NCBI GenBank assembly: GCA_913056145.1
Contig: CAJXMI010000005.1
Location: forward strand, 1 to 49,836
Source: an uncultured Spiribacter sp.
GTDB lineage: Bacteria; Pseudomonadota; Gammaproteobacteria; Nitrococcales; Nitrococcaceae
Direction of reading: 5' to 3'
DNA: 49,836 bases
Numbering within the stretch: position 1 is the first letter of the stretch; each line of letters begins with the position of its first letter. The notes beneath the pieces were generated by a model. That model was given only the letters and a program-made list of their open reading frames with translations. It was not told where the DNA came from and did no database searches. The translations under genes were made by a program, and so were the position numbers. Shown piece after piece: positions 35,378-43,145 of the stretch.

Positions 35378-37129
35378 ATGACACGCGTTCAGCATGCATT
35401 TGAGGAGGAGGTTGGTGAGGAAACGCCCTGGGACCGGCTGTTGCACGCCAGCATGGGTCGGCTGACGGGCGGTGTCTCACCGACTGCCCTGCAGCTCGCC
35501 TTCTTTGACTGGGCGAGCCATCTGGCAATGAACCCGGGTCGCCAGAATGCCCTGCTCGAGAAAGCACTGCGCAAAGGCCTTCGGCTCGCGGCCTACTCGG
35601 GCCACTGCATCGCTGGCAACGGCGAGAGGCGCTGTATTGAACCCCTGCGCCATGATCATCGCTTTGACGACGACGCCTGGTCGGAGTGGCCCTTTTCCTT
35701 CATTCACCAGGCATTTCTGCTCCAGCAACAGTGGTGGCACGTGGCGACAACCGGAGTGCCGGGAGTGGACCCGCACCATGAGGAGGTCGTCAATTTCACC
35801 GTCCGGCAGATGCTTGATGTCTTCTCGCCATCCAATTTCCTTCCCACAAACCCCGAGGTTCTCAAGCGCACGGCTGCAGATCGAGGATGGAATCTCGTGA
35901 GAGGCGCGTCGAACTGGCTGGAGGATTTTCAGCGCGAGATTGCCGGACGCCCGGAACAGGACAGTCAAGCGTTCGTCGTTGGCAAGAACATGGCGGTGAC
36001 TCCCGGCAAGGTCGTTCATCGCAATGCCCTGATGGAGCTTATCCAGTACTCGCCCGAGACCGATGCGGTTCATCCCGAGCCGTTGTTGATCGTGCCGGCG
36101 TGGATCATGAAGTACTACATACTGGATCTGCGCCCTGCCCGCTCGTTGGTGGAGTACTTGGTTGGCCAGGGGCATACGGTCTTCATGGTCTCGTGGAAGA
36201 ACCCGGGGCCCGAGGATCGCGAAATGGGCATGGCGGACTATCGGGGTCTGGGCGTGAACGATGCGCTGGATGCGGTAAACGCCATTGTCCCGAACCAGAA
36301 GGTCCATGGCGTTGGCTATTGTCTTGGCGGCACGCTGCTCACATTGAGTGCGGCGGCGATGGCGCGTGAGGGTGATGCGCGGTTTGCGACCATTTCTTTG
36401 CTCGCTGCACAGACCGATTTCACAGAGCCGGGCGAACTGGAGCTTTTCATCGACGAGTCGCAGGTCTCGTTCCTCGAGGACGTCATGTGGTCGCGGGGTT
36501 ATCTGGGCCGCGATGAAATGGCCGGCGCCTTCCAGCTGCTGCGCTCGCAGGACCTGGTCTGGTCGCGAATGGTGGGCAATTACCTCATGGGCGAGCGCGA
36601 GGCCATGTTTGACCTCATGGCCTGGAACGCCGACGCGACGCGGCTGCCTTACCGCATGCACAGCGAGTATCTGCGCGATCTTTTCCTGCATAACGACCTG
36701 GTCGAGGGGCGTTATGACATCGATGGGCGGCCGGTTGCCGTTGGCGACATCCGCGCGCCCATCTTCGCGATCGGCACGCAAAAGGATCACATCGCTCCCT
36801 GGCAGTCGGTCTACAAGATCGTGCGCCTTGCCCGGACGGACGTGACGTTTCTACTGACCAGCGGCGGCCATAACGCGGGAATCGTCAGCGAGCCGGGACA
36901 TCCGCGGCGGTCTCACCAGGTCATGCACTTCGAGCCCCTGGGGTCGAGCTATCCGGCATCGCGCTTTGAGCGAGAAGTGGACAGGCAAGAAGGCTCGTGG
37001 TGGCCAACCTGGCAGCAGTGGCTGGCCGCGCATAGCGGCAAGCCCGTCCCACCGCCTGCGATGGGCGCACCTGATCAGGGCTACGCCCCCTTTGCCCATG
37101 CCCCGGGCGAGTACGTCCTGATGAAATGA
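35378..37129 (+). CDS. phaC: Poly(3-hydroxyalkanoate) synthase (class-I-like)
   Basis: Polymerises hydroxyacyl-CoA into carbon-storage granules. 583 residues, close to class I enzymes. The lipase-like box with nucleophilic Cys is GYCLGG; the catalytic Asp is in GTQKDHIAPW and the His in SGGHNAGI. The N-terminal domain contains NPGRQNALLEKALRKGLR and SEWPFSFIHQAFLL. CAGGAG precedes the ATG. A decamer at 36977 encodes EVDRQEG near the C-terminus, after the catalytic domain. No phaA, phaB or phasin gene is beside it. Confidence 0.94.
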   Translation: MTRVQHAFEEEVGEETPWDRLLHASMGRLTGGVSPTALQLAFFDWASHLAMNPGRQNALLEKALRKGLRLAAYSGHCIAGNGERRCIEPLRHDHRFDDDAWSEWPFSFIHQAFLLQQQWWHVATTGVPGVDPHHEEVVNFTVRQMLDVFSPSNFLPTNPEVLKRTAADRGWNLVRGASNWLEDFQREIAGRPEQDSQAFVVGKNMAVTPGKVVHRNALMELIQYSPETDAVHPEPLLIVPAWIMKYYILDLRPARSLVEYLVGQGHTVFMVSWKNPGPEDREMGMADYRGLGVNDALDAVNAIVPNQKVHGVGYCLGGTLLTLSAAAMAREGDARFATISLLAAQTDFTEPGELELFIDESQVSFLEDVMWSRGYLGRDEMAGAFQLLRSQDLVWSRMVGNYLMGEREAMFDLMAWNADATRLPYRMHSEYLRDLFLHNDLVEGRYDIDGRPVAVGDIRAPIFAIGTQKDHIAPWQSVYKIVRLARTDVTFLLTSGGHNAGIVSEPGHPRRSHQVMHFEPLGSSYPASRFEREVDRQEGSWWPTWQQWLAAHSGKPVPPPAMGAPDQGYAPFAHAPGEYVLMK

Positions 37130-37176
37130 CGGACCGCGGTATCGGAGGCGGCTGGAGCCCGTGCCCCCCGGAAACC

Positions 37177-37219
37177 ATGCCTGTCCACTAGCAGGCCCGG
37201 GATTCGTGCCTGTCCACTA
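37177..37219 (-). repeat. Direct pair of decamers between phaC and cysQ
   Basis: ATGCCTGTCCACTA at 37177 and GTGCCTGTCCACTA at 37206, 29 bases apart, in the convergent gap. Confidence 0.92.
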
Positions 37220-37242
37220 CCGCGCCGGTTGCCAAGCCATGC

Positions 37243-38106
37243 CTAGCGTTCCTCGACGGCGAGGCCGTCCAGGTATTCCGTCCAGCGCCAGTCCGGATCG
37301 CCCAAGGCGACAAAATTAGGGTTCAGGATCGAGGCTTTTGTGTTGTAGCGAAGCGGCCGCCCATCCGGCCGGATAACGGCTCCCCCTGCGGCTTCGACAA
37401 TGCACTGCGCGGCGGCGCTGTCCCATTCCGACGTGGGCCCGAACCGCGGGTAGCAGTCGGCGCTTCCCTCCGCCACCAGGCAGAACTTCAAAGAACTCCC
37501 CACCGACGTTGTGTCGTGGGGCGGCAGCCGAGTCAGCAGGCTGTCCACTGCCGGGCTGCGATGCGAGCGGCTGACCACCAGCATCAGCGCCTCATCATCC
37601 ACCGCCCGGGTGGCCAGCGGGGTCACGCCATCGGTATCACGTCGCTCCGCACGGCGGTAGTGGACAGGCACGTTGTCTGCGGGCACGTCGTCCGCGTCCT
37701 GGTAGTGGACAGCCACGTAGGTTCGGGAGAGTACGGGCGCGTGGATGATGCCGATCACCGGGCGGCCGCGGTGGATCAGGGCAATGTTCACGGTGAACTC
37801 GCCGTTGCGTTTAACGAATTCACGGGTGCCATCCAGCGGATCCACCAGCCAGTAATGCGACCAGTCCTGGCGATCTTCCCACGTCGGGATGCCACCTTCC
37901 TCGGAGAGCACCGGGATGTCGGGTGTGAGTGCTTCGAGCGAGCGGTTGATGAGTGTGTGCGCGACCCGATCGGCGGCGGTCAGCGGCGAGTCGTCGACCT
38001 TGGTCTCGACATCGAAGTCGGCAGCATAAATGGAAAGAATCTCACGGCCGGCCGACTCGGCAATTTTCACGACCTCGTCGATGAGGCCCTCTGCATCCCT
38101 TTCCAT
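37243..38106 (-). CDS. cysQ: 3'(2'),5'-bisphosphate nucleotidase CysQ with a repeat-built insertion
   Basis: Recycles PAP (3'-phosphoadenosine 5'-phosphate) from sulfate assimilation to AMP. It shows SEEGG, WLVDPLDGTREFVKRNGEF (metal-binding WxVDPLDGT) and a second site PTSEWDSAAAQCIVEAAGG. 287 residues against about 246 in E. coli. Much of the excess is near YVAVHYQDADDVPADNVPVHYRRAERR, made by a decamer (37661) and a variant (37706), each giving VHY. It sits between the APVL strand and the next domain, where E. coli has a short loop. TGTCCACT at 37542 is a partial match. Confidence 0.93.
   Translation of the reverse strand: MERDAEGLIDEVVKIAESAGREILSIYAADFDVETKVDDSPLTAADRVAHTLINRSLEALTPDIPVLSEEGGIPTWEDRQDWSHYWLVDPLDGTREFVKRNGEFTVNIALIHRGRPVIGIIHAPVLSRTYVAVHYQDADDVPADNVPVHYRRAERRDTDGVTPLATRAVDDEALMLVVSRSHRSPAVDSLLTRLPPHDTTSVGSSLKFCLVAEGSADCYPRFGPTSEWDSAAAQCIVEAAGGAVIRPDGRPLRYNTKASILNPNFVALGDPDWRWTEYLDGLAVEER
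37658..37716 (+). repeat. Decamer pair inside cysQ, 45 bp apart
   Basis: TAGTGGACAGGCAC at 37658 and TAGTGGACAGCCAC at 37703; both are preceded by GG/CG so the tetranucleotide GTAG flanks the core. The 45-base distance equals two 22.5-base steps. Confidence 0.92.
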
Positions 38107-38347
38107 GGTGGTCTCCGCAGGTAGCTGGTCATGAGTGATCGGGCTGTCATGCAGCCCGCGCAGGCGGCAATATACCGATCATCGGTTAAAGTTGACATGG
38201 TGCCGGCGCAGGGCTAACCTCCGCCCATCGTGCCCAAAGAAGGGCGCTTCCCCCGTTTTACAGCTTCAAGCAAGCGTCTGGCCGCTGAGCCAAGGTCTTT
38301 TCGGCCCGACAGCAACTGACACCCCTGAATCCCTGGAGGTCTCCTTC

Positions 38348-38674
38348 GTGAGCGAAAACATCGTCCACGTCTCTGACGCCGACTTCGAATCGGAAGTAAT
38401 CAACGCCGAGCAGCCCGTCCTTGTGGACTACTGGGCCGAGTGGTGCGGCCCCTGCAAGATGATCGCGCCGATCCTCGAAGAGGTCGCCGGCAACTACGAT
38501 GGCAAGCTCAAGATCGCCAAGCTCAACATCGACGAAAACCCCGAGACGCCGCCCAAGTACGGCATCCGCGGTATCCCAACGCTGATGTTGTTCAAGAATG
38601 GCGGCGTCGAGGCCACCAAGGTGGGCGCGCTCTCCAAGGCCCAGCTGTCGGCCTTCATCGACAGCAACCTCTAA
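38348..38674 (+). CDS. trxA: Thioredoxin 1
   Basis: Cytoplasmic disulfide reductase, 108 residues, with active site WCGPC and cis-Pro in [14 protein letters not shown] start with GGAGG 8 bases upstream; a longer in-frame extension upstream has no ribosome site. It precedes rho, a classic gammaproteobacterial order. No decamer is present. Confidence 0.97.
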   Translation: MSENIVHVSDADFESEVINAEQPVLVDYWAEWCGPCKMIAPILEEVAGNYDGKLKIAKLNIDENPETPPKYGIRGIPTLMLFKNGGVEATKVGALSKAQLSAFIDSNL

Positions 38675-38708
38675 GCGTTTCCCCGGGTAATCCCTATTCC
38701 TACCAGAG

Positions 38709-38730
38709 TCGAGGCCGTCCGTCGGGCGGC
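38709..38730 (+). other. Hairpin between trxA and rho
   Basis: GAGGCCGTCC-GTC-GGGCGGCCC can form an imperfect stem followed by TTAAAG, with no T-run. It might be a weak terminator or rho leader structure; evidence is thin. Confidence 0.35.
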
Positions 38731-38742
38731 CCTTAAAGAACA

Positions 38743-39999
38743 ATGAACCTCACCGAACTCAAGCAGAAACCCGCAGCCGAACTGGTCGAACTCGCGCAGT
38801 CTCTCGGTATCGAGAACATGGCGCGCTCCCGCAAGCAGGACGTTATCTTCGCGCTTCTCAAGGCACACGCAAAGAAGGGCGAGGATATCTGGGGCGATGG
38901 GGTCCTCGAGATCCTCCAGGATGGCTTTGGATTTTTGCGCTCGACGAGCAGCTCCTACATGGCGGGGCCTGACGATATCTACGTCTCACCCAGCCAAATC
39001 CGGCGCTTCAGCCTGCGTACGGGCGACACCATTTCGGGCAAGATTCGCCCACCGAAGGAAAGCGAGCGCTACTTCGCTCTCCTCAAGGTTGATGAGATCA
39101 ACTACGAGAAGCCTGAAGCGGCCAAGCACAAGGTCCTCTTCGAGAACCTGACGCCCCTCTTCCCCAAAGAACGGCTGACACTCGAGCGTGGCAACGGCTC
39201 CACAGAGGATCTCACGGCGCGCGTGATTGACCTCTCCGCGCCGATTGGAAAGGGCCAGCGCGCGCTCATCGTCTCCCCGCCCAAGGCGGGCAAGACGATG
39301 CTCCTGCAGAACATCGCCCAGTCCATCACGGCGAACAACCCCGAGGCGTACGTAATCGTGCTGCTCATCGATGAGCGGCCCGAGGAAGTCACGGAGATGG
39401 AGCGCACGGTGCGCGGCGAGGTGGTTTCATCCACCTTTGATGAGCCCGCCAACCGGCATGTCCAGGTCGCCGAGATGGTGATTGAGAAGGCCAAGCGCCT
39501 GGTTGAGCACAAGCGTGATGTGGTGATCATGCTCGACTCCATCACGCGTCTGGCACGGGCCTACAACACCGTGGTGCCCAGTTCGGGCAAGGTGCTCACC
39601 GGTGGCGTTGACGCCAATGCCCTGCATCGGCCGAAGCGCTTTTTTGGCGCAGCGCGCAACATCGAAGAGGGCGGGAGCCTGTCGATCATTGCTACCGCGT
39701 TGATCGAGACGGGATCACGGATGGATGATGTGATCTACGAGGAGTTCAAGGGCACGGGCAATATGGAAGTCCATCTGGACCGCCGGATTGCCGAGAAGCG
39801 GATCTATCCCGCCATCAACATTAACCGCTCGGGTACGCGCCGCGAAGAGTTGCTGATGACGCCGGACGAGCTCCAGAAAGTGTGGATCCTGCGCAAGCTG
39901 CTCCATCCGATGGACGAGCTGGCGGCGATCGAGTTTCTGCTGGACAAGCTCAAGGACACCAAGACCAACAACGAGTTCTTCCAGGCAATGAAGCGCTGA
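38743..39999 (+). CDS. rho: Transcription termination factor Rho
   Basis: Hexameric RNA-dependent ATPase that ends transcription. 418 residues, like E. coli (419). The N-terminal helix bundle is followed by the cold-shock-like RNA-binding fold ([11 protein letters not shown]), Walker [11 protein letters not shown], Walker [18 protein letters not shown], the Q loop [12 protein letters not shown] and [22 protein letters not shown]. The highly conserved gene has no decamer. Confidence 0.98.
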   Translation: MNLTELKQKPAAELVELAQSLGIENMARSRKQDVIFALLKAHAKKGEDIWGDGVLEILQDGFGFLRSTSSSYMAGPDDIYVSPSQIRRFSLRTGDTISGKIRPPKESERYFALLKVDEINYEKPEAAKHKVLFENLTPLFPKERLTLERGNGSTEDLTARVIDLSAPIGKGQRALIVSPPKAGKTMLLQNIAQSITANNPEAYVIVLLIDERPEEVTEMERTVRGEVVSSTFDEPANRHVQVAEMVIEKAKRLVEHKRDVVIMLDSITRLARAYNTVVPSSGKVLTGGVDANALHRPKRFFGAARNIEEGGSLSIIATALIETGSRMDDVIYEEFKGTGNMEVHLDRRIAEKRIYPAININRSGTRREELLMTPDELQKVWILRKLLHPMDELAAIEFLLDKLKDTKTNNEFFQAMKR

Positions 40000-40023
40000 G
40001 CACGCCTGAGTGAGCTTGGAGTC

Positions 40024-40545
40024 CTAGTCTGACTCCACTCGTTCCCACGTCTCGAAATCCATCGGCCAGGCATGCTCGGCATCCGCTGGATGATGGGTGG
40101 TGTCAGTGCAACGCCATTCCGGTCCCTCAAAGGGTGGAAAAAAAGTGTCGCCCGGGATATCCGCCAGCACCCGCGTGAGTTCGATGCGATCGGCTTGCGG
40201 GAGGAAGGCGGCGTAGATCTCGGCGCCTCCGATGATGGCGATTTCGGGCACATCACCCGCGGTCGTCAGCGCCCCCTCCACATCGTGAACCACCTCGCAG
40301 CCCTCCGCGCTCCAGCTGCGGTCGCGGGTCATAACGATGTTCTGGCGCTTTGGCAGCGGCCGTCCGATCGACTGGTAGTTGCGCCGGCCCATGACGATCG
40401 GCTTGCCGCGCGTCAGTGCCACGAAGCGCCGCATGTCATCCGGCAGCCGCCACGGCAGATCCTGATCCCGCCCAATGACTCGGTTTTGCGACATCGCGAC
40501 CACCATCGTGAGGCGGGGTTCGTGCCTGTCCACTGTTGAGTTCAT
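40024..40545 (-). CDS. folA: Dihydrofolate reductase
   Basis: NADPH-dependent reduction of dihydrofolate, needed after the ThyA reaction. Fold markers: VVAMSQNRVIGRDQDLPWRLPDDMRRF, GKPIVMGRRNYQSIG and IIGGAEIYAAFLPQADRIELTRV. The start is ambiguous: the ATG at 40545 (173 residues) is itself part of a decamer (GGCATG), a GTG at 40533 is the GTG of another decamer (VDRHEP), and ATG 40506 would cut into the first strand. AAGGA lies 12 bases before the first. thyA lies just upstream on the same strand, so the pair is likely co-transcribed. Confidence 0.93.
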   Translation of the reverse strand: MNSTVDRHEPRLTMVVAMSQNRVIGRDQDLPWRLPDDMRRFVALTRGKPIVMGRRNYQSIGRPLPKRQNIVMTRDRSWSAEGCEVVHDVEGALTTAGDVPEIAIIGGAEIYAAFLPQADRIELTRVLADIPGDTFFPPFEGPEWRCTDTTHHPADAEHAWPMDFETWERVESD

Positions 40546-40580
40546 GCCTGTCCAGGTTCCTTGTTTGTGCCTGTCCACTA
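40522..40580 (-). repeat. Array of three decamers at the folA start
   Basis: GTGCCTGTCCACT at 40522, ATGCCTGTCCAGG at 40544 and GTGCCTGTCCACTA at 40567; distances 22 and 23 bases, the same spacing as the array after glmS. It spans the folA translation start and the gap to thyA. Confidence 0.93.
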
Positions 40581-40604
40581 CCCGGGCCCAGAGGCCGGGC
40601 GCGG

Positions 40605-41399
40605 TTAGACCGCCACCGGTGCGGCGATGTGCGGATGCGACTGATAGCCCTCGAGGGCGATGTCTTCGAAACGAAAGGCAAAGAGGTCGTCGACCTCCGG
40701 GTTGAGTCGCAGGGTCGGTAGGGGCAGCGGCTCCCTTTGCAGCTGCGTATCCGCCTGCTCGATATGGTTGAGATACAGGTGGGCATCGCCGAGCGTGTGC
40801 ACGAATTCGCCCACCTGCAGCTCCGTCACTTGCGCGACCATGTGGGTGAGCAGTGCATAGGACGCGATGTTGAACGGTACGCCCAGGAAGATATCAGCAC
40901 TTCGCTGATAGAGCTGACATGAGAGCCGGCCCTCCGCCACATAAAACTGAAACAGGACATGACAGGGCGGAAGCCCCATCCGGTCAACCTCGGCCGGGTT
41001 CCATGCCGTCACGATATGGCGGCGGGAATCGGGTTGCGTTCGGATCTGGTCAACCACCTGGGCAATCTGGTCAATATGCGCGCCATCAGCTGCCGGCCAT
41101 GAGCGCCACTGCACCCCGTAAATCGGTCCGAGGTCGCCGTTCTCATCTGCCCAATCATCCCAGATGCGGACGCCGTTTTCCTTGAGGTAGGCGATGTTGC
41201 TGTCACCAGCCAGGAACCACAGCAGTTCGTGAATGATCGAGCGCAGATGAAGTTTTTTCGTGGTGACTACCGGAAATCCTCTGGCGAGATCAAAGCGCAT
41301 CTGCCAACCAAAAGTGGACAGCGTTCCCGTGCCCGTCCGATCGGATTTGCGGACGCCGTTGTGACGGACGTGATGCAGAAGCTCTAGATACTGGCGCAT
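40605..41399 (-). CDS. thyA: Thymidylate synthase
   Basis: Makes dTMP from dUMP using methylene-THF. 264 residues, as in E. coli. Catalytic Cys is in [32 protein letters not shown] is the N-terminal phosphate loop, and the C-terminus ends HIAAPVAV. The start [11 protein letters not shown] is standard; the in-frame codons upstream come from a decamer and lack a ribosome site. Confidence 0.97.
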   Translation of the reverse strand: MRQYLELLHHVRHNGVRKSDRTGTGTLSTFGWQMRFDLARGFPVVTTKKLHLRSIIHELLWFLAGDSNIAYLKENGVRIWDDWADENGDLGPIYGVQWRSWPAADGAHIDQIAQVVDQIRTQPDSRRHIVTAWNPAEVDRMGLPPCHVLFQFYVAEGRLSCQLYQRSADIFLGVPFNIASYALLTHMVAQVTELQVGEFVHTLGDAHLYLNHIEQADTQLQREPLPLPTLRLNPEVDDLFAFRFEDIALEGYQSHPHIAAPVAV

Positions 41400-41411
41400 T
41401 GGGCTACTCGG

Positions 41412-41474
41412 GTACTGGACAGGCACAAGATGCTATCCGATTCGTGCCTGTCCAGTACAACGTGCCTGTCCAGT
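41412..41474. repeat. Decamer hairpin plus third copy between lgt and thyA
   Basis: GTACTGGACAGGCAC (41412-41426) and GTGCCTGTCCAGTAC (41444-41458) are perfect 15-bp inverted arms around a 17-base loop, followed by GTGCCTGTCCAGT at 41462. It lies after lgt and before thyA, both leftward, so it could act as an intercistronic stem-loop. No T-run follows. Confidence 0.95.
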
Positions 41475-41505
41475 GCCCGAGCACAAGGGTTTGAGGTCGA
41501 ACGGA

Positions 41506-42291
41506 TCAGCGTCGTCCCGCGCGAATGGCCCAGCCCATGAGCATGGCACCGCCCAGAATCATCGGCAGGGAGAGGGCTTGGCCCATGGTAAGCCACCCCC
41601 AGGCGAGGTAGCCGATGTGGGGGTCGGGCAGGCGGACGAACTCCACTACGAATCGCGCGGCGCCATAGCCCATCAGGAACAGCCCCGTGACTGCGCCCGC
41701 GGGCCTGGGCCGACGCGAAAACCACCAGACCACAATGAACAGCAGGATCCCTTCAAGCGCCATCTGGTAGAGCTGTGAGGGATGCCGTGGGTCGGGGCCG
41801 AGGGGTGGGAACACCATGCCCCACGGGAGATTCGTCGGAGCACCCCAGAGTTCGCCGTTGATGAAATTGCCCAGCCGCCCGGCCGCCAGCCCGGGTGGAA
41901 TGAGCGGCGCCACGAAATCGCCAAGCGCCAGTGGTCGGATCCGGTGATAGCGGGCATACAGCCACATTGCGACGATGACGCCGACCAGCCCGCCGTGAAA
42001 GGCCATGCCGCCTTCCCAAACCCGCAGCAGTGAGAGCGGATCGGCGAGCACCTGATCGCTGGCGTAGAAAATCGCGTAGCCGAGCCGGCCGCCAACGATG
42101 ACCCCGGCCGCGCCAAAAAGCAGCAGGTCGTCGATCTGCGCGGGCTTGATCGGGATATCGCGGCGTGCGGCACGAAGCCGGCCAAGCCACCAAGCCAGTC
42201 CGAACCCCACTGCGTACATCACGCCATACCAGTAGATATCGAGCGGGCCGATGGAGATGGCAACAGGATCGAAGGCGGGGTAACTCAACAT
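41506..42291 (-). CDS. lgt: Prolipoprotein diacylglyceryl transferase
   Basis: Inner-membrane enzyme that adds diacylglycerol to lipoprotein cysteines. 261 residues, seven membrane segments. It shows [12 protein letters not shown] at the first helix, the conserved FHGGLVG, and the Lgt signature [13 protein letters not shown] with the essential Arg/Asn/Glu. The start [17 protein letters not shown] is the usual N-terminus; an ATG 18 bases upstream is possible. Position beside thyA is conserved in gammaproteobacteria. Confidence 0.96.
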   Translation of the reverse strand: MLSYPAFDPVAISIGPLDIYWYGVMYAVGFGLAWWLGRLRAARRDIPIKPAQIDDLLLFGAAGVIVGGRLGYAIFYASDQVLADPLSLLRVWEGGMAFHGGLVGVIVAMWLYARYHRIRPLALGDFVAPLIPPGLAAGRLGNFINGELWGAPTNLPWGMVFPPLGPDPRHPSQLYQMALEGILLFIVVWWFSRRPRPAGAVTGLFLMGYGAARFVVEFVRLPDPHIGYLAWGWLTMGQALSLPMILGGAMLMGWAIRAGRR

Positions 42292-42318
42292 GCCTGCATT
42301 CTGACGCATTCAACAAAG

Positions 42319-42397
42319 AGTGGACAGGCACGGTCCTGTTACTGGACAGGCATGGCCCAGGAGGCATGGCCCAGCATTTCGTGGGTGTCCACTACCA
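42319..42397 (+). repeat. Direct decamer pair, 22 bp apart, plus degenerate copy
   Basis: AGTGGACAGGCAC at 42319 and TACTGGACAGGCAT at 42340, cores 22 bases apart; a degraded GGGTGTCCACTACC follows near 42383. GGCATGGCCCAG is also repeated between them and 42371. They fill the divergent gap between lgt and the SH3 gene. Confidence 0.9.
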
Positions 42398-42449
42398 GGG
42401 TCTTCGGCTAGACTGGCAGTTCACTTTTTCCTTGATTACGGGGGTTTCG

Positions 42450-43136
42450 GTGCGGCGACTAGCTGGCGCGGCAGGCCGATTGGTGCTGTTCGGGCTGATC
42501 GGGTTTGTGCCTGTCCACTACCTCGGCATGGGGGTGGCAGTGGCGCAGACCACGGCCTATGTGACGGACGAGCTTGAGATCACGATGCGCAGCGGCGAGG
42601 GCAATGAGTACCGGATCATTCGCCTGCTCACGTCCGGAACGCAGCTCGAGGTGCTCGAACGCGGAGAGGCGTGGTCACGCGTGCGCGCCGGAGGTGACAC
42701 CGGCTGGGTGCGCAGCGTGTACCTGCAGGCGGAACCGGTTGCCATCAACCGTCTCGACGCCGCTATCAGCGAGGCCGAGCAGCTGCGCGAGGAAAATCGC
42801 GAGCTCACTGCCGCTCTGGAGGATGCAGAGCGCAGCGTTGCCGAGCTTGGTGACACCAGCGCCACTCTGCAGGACGAAAACCAGCGCATGCAGCAGCGTC
42901 TGCAGGAAGCGGGTGAAGGCCTGCAACTGGCCGATGAGAACCAAGTCCTGCGCAAGCAAGTGGTCGACCTCGAACGGGCAGTGCAGGATCTAACCCGCGA
43001 GAACGAGCGCATGGCCGATCGCGAACGCCAGGACTGGTTTATCGCCGGCGCTGGCGTAATCGTGGTCGGCATGATCATTGGCATACTGGTCACCCGTATT
43101 CGTTGGCGCCGGCGCAGCAGCTGGGGCGACCTCTAG
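42450..43136 (+). CDS. Exported SH3-domain/coiled-coil protein (TIGR04211-type)
   Basis: A 228-residue envelope protein. After the signal sequence (LVLFGLIGFVPVHYLGMGVAVAQ) comes a bacterial SH3 domain (TTAYVTDELEITMRSGEGNEYRIIRLLTSG...GWVRSVYLQ), a long Glu-rich coiled coil (about residues 110-195) and a C-terminal membrane anchor (FIAGAGVIVVGMIIGILVTRIRWRRR). This architecture is that of YgiM-like proteins. GTG start is supported by a GGGG tract upstream but is not certain. The decamer at 42508 encodes VPVHY within the signal peptide hydrophobic core. Confidence 0.85.
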   Translation: MRRLAGAAGRLVLFGLIGFVPVHYLGMGVAVAQTTAYVTDELEITMRSGEGNEYRIIRLLTSGTQLEVLERGEAWSRVRAGGDTGWVRSVYLQAEPVAINRLDAAISEAEQLREENRELTAALEDAERSVAELGDTSATLQDENQRMQQRLQEAGEGLQLADENQVLRKQVVDLERAVQDLTRENERMADRERQDWFIAGAGVIVVGMIIGILVTRIRWRRRSSWGDL

Positions 43137-43145
43137 GGCATCCCC

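Noticed and set aside
40000-40040. GGAGTC-GACTCC between rho and folA as a terminator
   Set aside because: Only six base pairs, no T-run, and it overlaps the folA stop region.
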